Positions 58,349-64,000 of a DNA stretch of 64,000 nucleotides are shown piece after piece; position 1 is the first letter of the stretch, and each line of letters starts with the position of its first letter. This DNA is from Cannabis sativa. Taxonomy: Eukaryota > Streptophyta > Magnoliopsida > Rosales > Cannabaceae. The notes below the pieces were generated by a model. It did not search any database and was not told the origin of the DNA. It was given only the letters and a program-made list of their open reading frames with translations. The translations under genes and the position numbers were made by a program. The stretch is taken from contig NC_083605.1 in NCBI RefSeq assembly GCF_029168945.1, positions 36,841,280 to 36,905,279 on the forward strand, in the 5' to 3' direction.

Positions 58349-61300
58349 CTAGGCTCCTAACAATCCCATTCGAGCAACATACTCCAAAAATACACATATG
58401 GGTAAGCCTTTCGTTAGTGGGTCTGCTAACATGCCAGTGCTAGGCGTGTATTCAATGGAAATAAGAGACTCTGTAACTTTCTCTTTAACAAAATAGTACT
58501 TTATGTCAATATGTTTGGAACGGGAAGTACTTCTAACATTTCTAGAGAAAGCTACTGCTGCGGAATTATCACAATACAATTTCAGCGGTCTCGAGATAGA
58601 GTCCATAACACCTAATGCTGAAATGAAGTTCCGCAGCCATATTGCCTGACAAGTAGCCTCATAACACGCCATATACTCTGCCTCCATTGTTGAGGATGCT
58701 GTGAGTGTCTGTTTGACACTTTTTCACGAAACAGCTCCTCCAGCCATCATAAAAATGTAGCCTGATGTGGATTTCTTATCATCCACGCATCCTGCATAAT
58801 CGACGTCACTAAACCCAACTATATCAAGAGTGTCAGCTCGCCGATAGGTCAACACATGATTCTTGGTACCCTAAAGATACCGCATGACCTTCTTAGCCGC
58901 TTTCCAATGGCTAAGTCCAGGATCACTCAAGTATCTACCCAACACGCCAACAACAAAAGCAATATCAGGACGTGCGCATACTTGAGCATACATCAGGCTA
59001 CCCACAACTGACGCATAAGGAACCACTTTCATTTCATCTCTCTCTTTGTCATTTTGTGGACATTGGCCCTTTGAGAATTTATCACCTTTCACTATTGGCG
59101 CCTTTCCAGGTGAACAAGTATGCATATTGAATCTTTTCAAAATCCGATCAATGTAAGTTCTCTGAGACAACCGAAGAATACCTTTAGTTCTATCCCGAAG
59201 GATTTGTATCCCAAGTACATATGAAGCCTCACCAAGATCTTTCATATCAAAATGGTCAGATAACAATTGAGATGTCTCAGACAATAGATTTTTATCATTA
59301 GAAGCAAGCAAAATATCATCAACATACAGTACCATGAAGATGAAGCTGCTCCCACTGACCTCCATATATATACATTGATCAACTTTATTCTCCATGAAAC
59401 CATTTGCAGTGACAACTGCATCAAACTTGAGATACCACTGTCTTGATGCTTGTTTAAGTCCATAAATAGACTTATTGAGCTTGCAAACCATATGCTCCTT
59501 GCCAGGCTCCTCAAAACCAACAGGTTGAGTCATGTAGATATCTTCATACAAATCTCCATTTAGAAAGGCAGTTTTTACATCCATTTGTTCAAGTTCCAAA
59601 TCAAAATGAGCAACTATAGCCAAGATGATTCGCAAAGAATCTTTGGTAGAGACAGGTGAGAATGTTTCTTTGAAATCAATACCTTCTCTCTAGCTATATC
59701 CTTTAGCAACAAGTCTAGCCTTATACTTTACTGGCTGCCCACTTGAATCATATTTAATCTTGTAAACCCATTTACACCCAATGGGTCTGCAACCTTCTGG
59801 TAGGATAACTAAATTCCATACTTTGTTTCGGGACATGGAACTTGATTCATCTGTCATTGCATTCAACCATAACTTAGATTGAGGACTCCTCATGGCTTCT
59901 TGGTAGGTAACTGGTTCAGAAGCGTCTCCCACATCATAATCATGTTCTTGCAAATAGACAAGGTAGTCATCATGAATAGCAGGTTTGCGAGCTCTCTCTG
60001 ATCTTCTCAATACAACTTCATCACCCTCAATATCAGGATTTTCATCTTGCATATGATTCTGAGGTTCGTCATGAGCTTCTGTTGGAATTTGTTCAATCAC
60101 AGGATCAATAGTAGGAGCGGAAGCGGAAGCAACGGGTACAGGGACATAAATACGTTCTTCCCTGAACACAATTTCTCTTGACCCTTGACTTGAACCAAAT
60201 TCATCTTCAAAATAGACAGCTCTATCTGATTCTATCACCCTGGTGGTGTGAGAAGGACAATAGAATCTAGAACCCCTCGAACCAATAGTGTAGCCTACAA
60301 AATAGCCACTAATAGTCTTCGGATCAAGCTGCTTAGATTGTGGATTATAAGGCCTTACCTCAGCTTTACATCCCCAAACATGAAAATGACGCAAACTCAG
60401 TTTCTTGCCTGACCACAACTCGTATGGTGTCTCTGGGACAGATTTGCTAGGTACTTGATTCAAGATATAAGCAGCAGTCCTTAATGCCTCACCCCACAAA
60501 AATTTTGGCAAGCTAGAATGAATCAACATACAACGTACCATGTCAAGAAGTGTGTGATTCCTTCTTTCAGCAATTCTATTTTGTTGGGGTGTCCCTGGCA
60601 TTGTATATCTTGCATCAATACCACATTCTTGCAAGTATTTGGCAAAAGGTCCGGTGTTCCTTCCAGTTTCATCATAACGCCCATAATACTCACCACCTCT
60701 ATCAGAATTGACAGCTTTAATTTTCTTTCCCTTTTGAAGCTCAACATTCGTCTTAAAAATCTTGAAAGCATCTAAAGATTCAGATTTTTCACGAATGAGC
60801 TCAACATGACCATATCGGGAAAAATCATCGATGAAGGTGATAAAGTATTTATAACCACCCATAGCAGGTGGAACAAAAGGCCCACAAATATCAGTTTGGA
60901 TAAGCTCTAACACATCTGCACATCTGTCTGACTTACTTTTTCTAACCTTGGCAGTCAACTTTCCTTTTATACAATCAACACAGGCAGTAAAATCAGAAAA
61001 ATCAAGATCTTGAAGCACACCATCTCTCACCAATCTTTCCATTCTATCTCTAAAAATATGACCTAAACGTTTGTGCCAAAGCATGGAAGATTTCAAATCT
61101 GATCTTGCACGTTTAGAACCAACAACAGCATTAAGAGAAGAAGAAGATGGACAAGAGGGAGAAGTAATAGGAAAAACATCATGTAAATCAAGCTTATATA
61201 AGTTTCCACACAAAGTTCCATTTCCAATCAACATAGAGTCACGATACAAAGTCAGTTTTCCAGTTCCAAAGAGAAGACTATAACCTAGTCTATCCAAAAT

Positions 61301-62464
61301 AGATACAGAGATCAAATTCATCCTAATAGAGGGTAAATAAGCAACATCATTCAACTCCAAAAAATGCCTAGTATTGAGCTGCAGATTAACAGTCCCAAAA
61401 AATTCAACTCTGACTTTAGTATCGTCTCCCATGTACACATACTCCTCCAACATACTCGGCCTTCTTCGACTTGTCACTGCCTGCAAAGAATTCGTAACAT
61501 GAATTGTAGCACCAGTATCTAACCACCAAGTGTTTGAGGGCACATCAATAATATTGGATTCCAAACAAACCATCACAAGACAATTACCTTTGTTCTCTAA
61601 GTGAGCTTTGAGCTTTCGACAATCAGCTTTCTTGTGCCCGAAGCATTGACAAAAGTTGCACTTCCCTTTGAAAAACTCATTCTTATGACCAGATGAAGAA
61701 GAGCTTGCTTGTCCATTTCCCTTAGGATTGGTGGCTTTCTTCTTATGAAACCTTTGGTCACTAGAGTTGTTGGGAGTGAACTTTCTCTTGTGAGAATTGT
61801 TTGGATTGGTCACCATGGAGATACTTCTTGCTCTCCCCTTTTTCATGTCCTCTTCTTCTTTGGCAAGAATAGCAGTCATCTCCTCAATGGTCCACTGCTC
61901 CTTTTGAGCATTGTAGCTTGATCTGATCGAATCAAATTGAGAAGGAATAGTTTCCATCACAAACCATACCATGTAATCCTCACCAAGATCCAATCCCATG
62001 CCCTTGAGCTTTTGGTAACAACCCATGAGCTTGTCAATGTGGTCTCTAATATCACCCGTATCGGCATAATTAGTGCGATGGAACAAAGTCAAGCACTCAT
62101 TTTTCTCATTCTTTGAGAACTTTTTGTACTTTTCCTTAATGGCAGCAAGAAAATCCTTTGCATTTTCAATCTGAGGAATACTATCACGAATGGACTCATC
62201 CATGTGATACCTCATAAGCATCAAACAACACCGATTGGAATGCTCCCAATCCTCATAGGACTTCTTGTCCTTTTCAGTGGCATCATCAGCGGGTTTAGGC
62301 GGTGCATCCATTCTCAAGGCCAAGTCCACTCTCATAAGAGTCAAATTTAGCATGAGGGATTCAACCCACTGCTTGTGGTTGGTTCCATTTAGCGTCAACA
62401 TGGCAGAGTTTCTTGGAACGCTTAAAGCTGAATGAGAAACAAGAGCAATAACCATTAAATGCAT
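58349..62464 (-). pseudogene. Copia gag-pol with three nonsense codons
   Basis: One reading frame holds the whole polyprotein from ATG 62464. Gag ([25 protein letters not shown]) is followed by the knuckle [14 protein letters not shown] (about 61645), protease [13 protein letters not shown] (about 61520), integrase ([35 protein letters not shown]), RT (MDVKTAFLNGDLYED, YGLKQASRQW, YVDDILLAS) and RNase H (STMEAEYMACYE, KHIDIKYYFVKEK). Stops are TAG at 59690-59692, TAG at 58871-58873 and TGA at 58724-58726, where related elements have Gln, Gln and Trp. No frameshift was seen, so three point changes inactivate it. Confidence 0.93.
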
Positions 62465-63759
62465 GTTATAACAAAATCATGTCATTTGTGCTCTTTCTCT
62501 CATAAATAAATGATCGCAAAATAACAAATGATCATCATGTATGCTAGAGTTCTTAGACAAAATTAATAAAGTAGAACTCATACACAGGTAAGAAAAATAT
62601 ATTAAATATTATAATCAAATACATTAATTTACTATCGAAGGGATAGATGAATTGTGATTCATAATATTTAATAAATTTTCTTCACCATATTAAGCATCCT
62701 TAGCAAGCAATTATTATCGATAGGATAATTAATTATTTACAAGGATCTTAATCTTATATGGGAGGAAGATACAATTTTAAATAAATTAATATTTAAATGT
62801 TCCTCATTATCAAATAATTTTCCATGCTTAATCTTACGATAGGTAAGAAAATAAGCACTAATTGTTTAAATAAACATTAATTTATGCCATAACAAGATAA
62901 TATTAATAACTAAGATTACGAATAAATTCATGAATCAATATTATGCATAAAATAAAGATGTGGGAATGATAGAATGCTAAAAATGGAAAAATTGGTGAAA
63001 AATTGTCCAAAAAATGACCTTGCACACGCCCCCACGCTCCTGCCTTTTTCCTTTTTTTTTTAAAATCTGACGTACGACGTGTCGTTTATGAAAAACGACA
63101 TGTCGTTTTGGTGAAAATGACATGCAGCTGGGTCATAAACGGCCCGTCATTTTTCGCTGCAAAGGGCAGAGCCTCCGTTTGTACGACACGTCATTTTTTA
63201 GGAAACGACATGTCATTTAAACCGAACGACAACCAGAGCCCAACTAAAACGACACATCGTTTTTTGCTCGTGGGGGCTGAACCGAAGGGCGAACGACATG
63301 TCGTTTTTGCCCGATAGTGGCAAACGACATGTCGTTTTCTGTCGTCCCTGTCACCAAAAAACCCACACACGGGTCCGCGGGTCTGCAAGCCGAATCGGCG
63401 CGACCCGGTTCGTGACCCGGACGGATATACCACCTCCGACCACCAAATCCGACGCCGTTTGAGGGGTTTTGTTCCATTTTCAACCCTCTATTATTTTCCA
63501 ATACCCATTTAATTCAAAAAACACAAAATGATATACCAAAAAATGGTAAATCCGAAATGGGTTCCTCCATTGTTAAGCTTCCATGTACCTCCATGGAAAA
63601 TATAAAAAAATGGTTCCCAAAACATATACGAACACATTTAAAATCATAGAACTCATATTTATACAACATTAACATATTAATCCGAAAATAATTATCACAA
63701 ATTTCAGATTTGAATGAAAAAGGGTTTATGAAAAATTTGACCTCTAAAATCAATAATTT
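62465..63759 (-). other. Leader of the minus-strand copia element
   Basis: This untranslated 1.3 kb lies between the primer site and the gag start. The upstream half (63060-63340) is unusually GC-balanced and carries a cluster of palindromic CGACATGTCG-type repeats; the rest is AT-rich. Short frames that cross the cluster are by-products of the repeats. Confidence 0.7.
63070..63338. repeat. Cluster of 8-9 palindromic ACGACATGTCGT repeats
   Basis: A perfect 18-bp palindrome AAAACGACATGTCGTTTT is at 63092-63109. Variants lie at about 63072-63086, 63114-63125, 63137-63154, 63181-63199, 63201-63220, 63246-63265, 63291-63308 and 63321-63338. They are irregularly spaced (17-45 bp apart). The unit is self-complementary, so it reads the same on both strands. 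Confidence 0.9.
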
Positions 63760-63773
63760 GGCTCTTGATACCA
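63760..63773 (-). promoter_or_regulatory. Primer-binding site (initiator-Met tRNA type)
   Basis: TGGTATCAAGAGCC on the minus strand, two bases from the 5' LTR end, is the plant copia primer site with one extra A relative to the usual TGGTATCAGAGCC. Confidence 0.85.
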
Positions 63774-63775
63774 AT

Positions 63776-64000
63776 TGTTAAATTTTCTATAGATTATGAG
63801 CTAACAAAACACATTAAATGCTAATCTTTATTACTCATAATCATCAACCAAGATCAATATTTATTTAGAGCATCAAATCATAAATACACATACCTCCCAA
63901 TCCATCCACATGAGTCATCTTGCTTTAATGCCTCCAACAAGAATCACCAACCAAATTCTCAAGATTGAACCCAAACCCTTAGAGCCACAATGTGGAGCAA
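63776..64000 (-). repeat. 5' LTR of the minus-strand copia element, partial
   Basis: It is homologous to the left 225 bp of 57438-57966, with about nine differences by eye. The remaining 300 or so bp lie beyond the window. Confidence 0.9.

Larger units (their letters stand above)
57438..64000 (-). mobile_element. Minus-strand Ty1/copia retrotransposon, 5' LTR cut by the window edge
   Basis: Reading leftwards: partial 5' LTR (64000-63776), primer site (63773-63760), leader with palindromes, gag-pol (62464-58349), polypurine tract (57979-57967) and 3' LTR (57966-57438). The visible 225 bp of the 5' LTR differ from the 3' LTR at about nine positions by eye. The element is old enough to have three nonsense codons in pol but is otherwise complete. 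Lineage within copia (Tork/TAR-like by wording) is uncertain. Confidence 0.93.

Noticed and set aside
63191..63501. Overlapping minus-strand frames with repeated NDMSF/KRHVV motifs
   Set aside because: The repeated peptides are produced by the palindromic DNA array in an untranslated leader.

Overview
The window is plant nuclear DNA, very probably from a eudicot. It holds a spliced nuclear gene for a plastid protein, a LITTLE ZIPPER-type gene, and otherwise almost only plant retroelements (Ty1/copia, Ty3/gypsy Tat and chromovirus types, an L1-type LINE, a SINE-like repeat, MITE-like elements) in AT-rich spacer. A Cannabaceae-like genome is possible, but that is an impression from repeat style and cannot be shown here.

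Region 1 (1-21333) is a nested stack. A Ty3/gypsy element of the Tat type (plus strand, 5' part off the window) supplies pol at 1-3177, a long 3' region, and its 3' LTR at 18144-18928. The 3' region carries an antisense, spliced gene with its own TATA box and a PF04195-like domain. A Ty1/copia element (5621-16042, LTRs of about 1.9 kb, target duplication GAGCC) has jumped into that antisense gene. The Tat element itself ends inside a minus-strand copia LTR (18929-19543), and that LTR ends inside a chromovirus-like LTR (19544-21333).

Region 2 (21334-33700) is gene-poor. It has a tandemly duplicated SINE-like unit with Pol III A and B boxes, two MITE-like elements, a weak hypothetical coding frame interrupted by one TGA (25917-26663), a gypsy LTR 3' end (to 31340), and a decayed Ale-type copia pol with its LTR.

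Region 3 (34400-37400) is the genic island. It contains a LITTLE ZIPPER-type gene on the plus strand with an early nonsense codon and an unclear first intron, and an intact four-exon gene on the minus strand for a plastid DUF2499/YCF49-like membrane protein. A (CT)n tract of about 75 units lies upstream of the second gene.

Region 4 (37400-51700) has a broken L1-type LINE in divergent orientation to the plastid gene, then AT-rich spacer and two solo LTRs of the same copia family that forms the insertion in region 1.

Region 5 (51700-64000) has a complete non-coding LTR retrotransposon (51728-55860) and a minus-strand copia element (57438 to beyond 64000) with one nearly full gag-pol frame, three point nonsense codons, and a leader packed with palindromic 18-mers. 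Host functions are limited to the two genic-island genes; everything else is transposon biology in different stages of decay.
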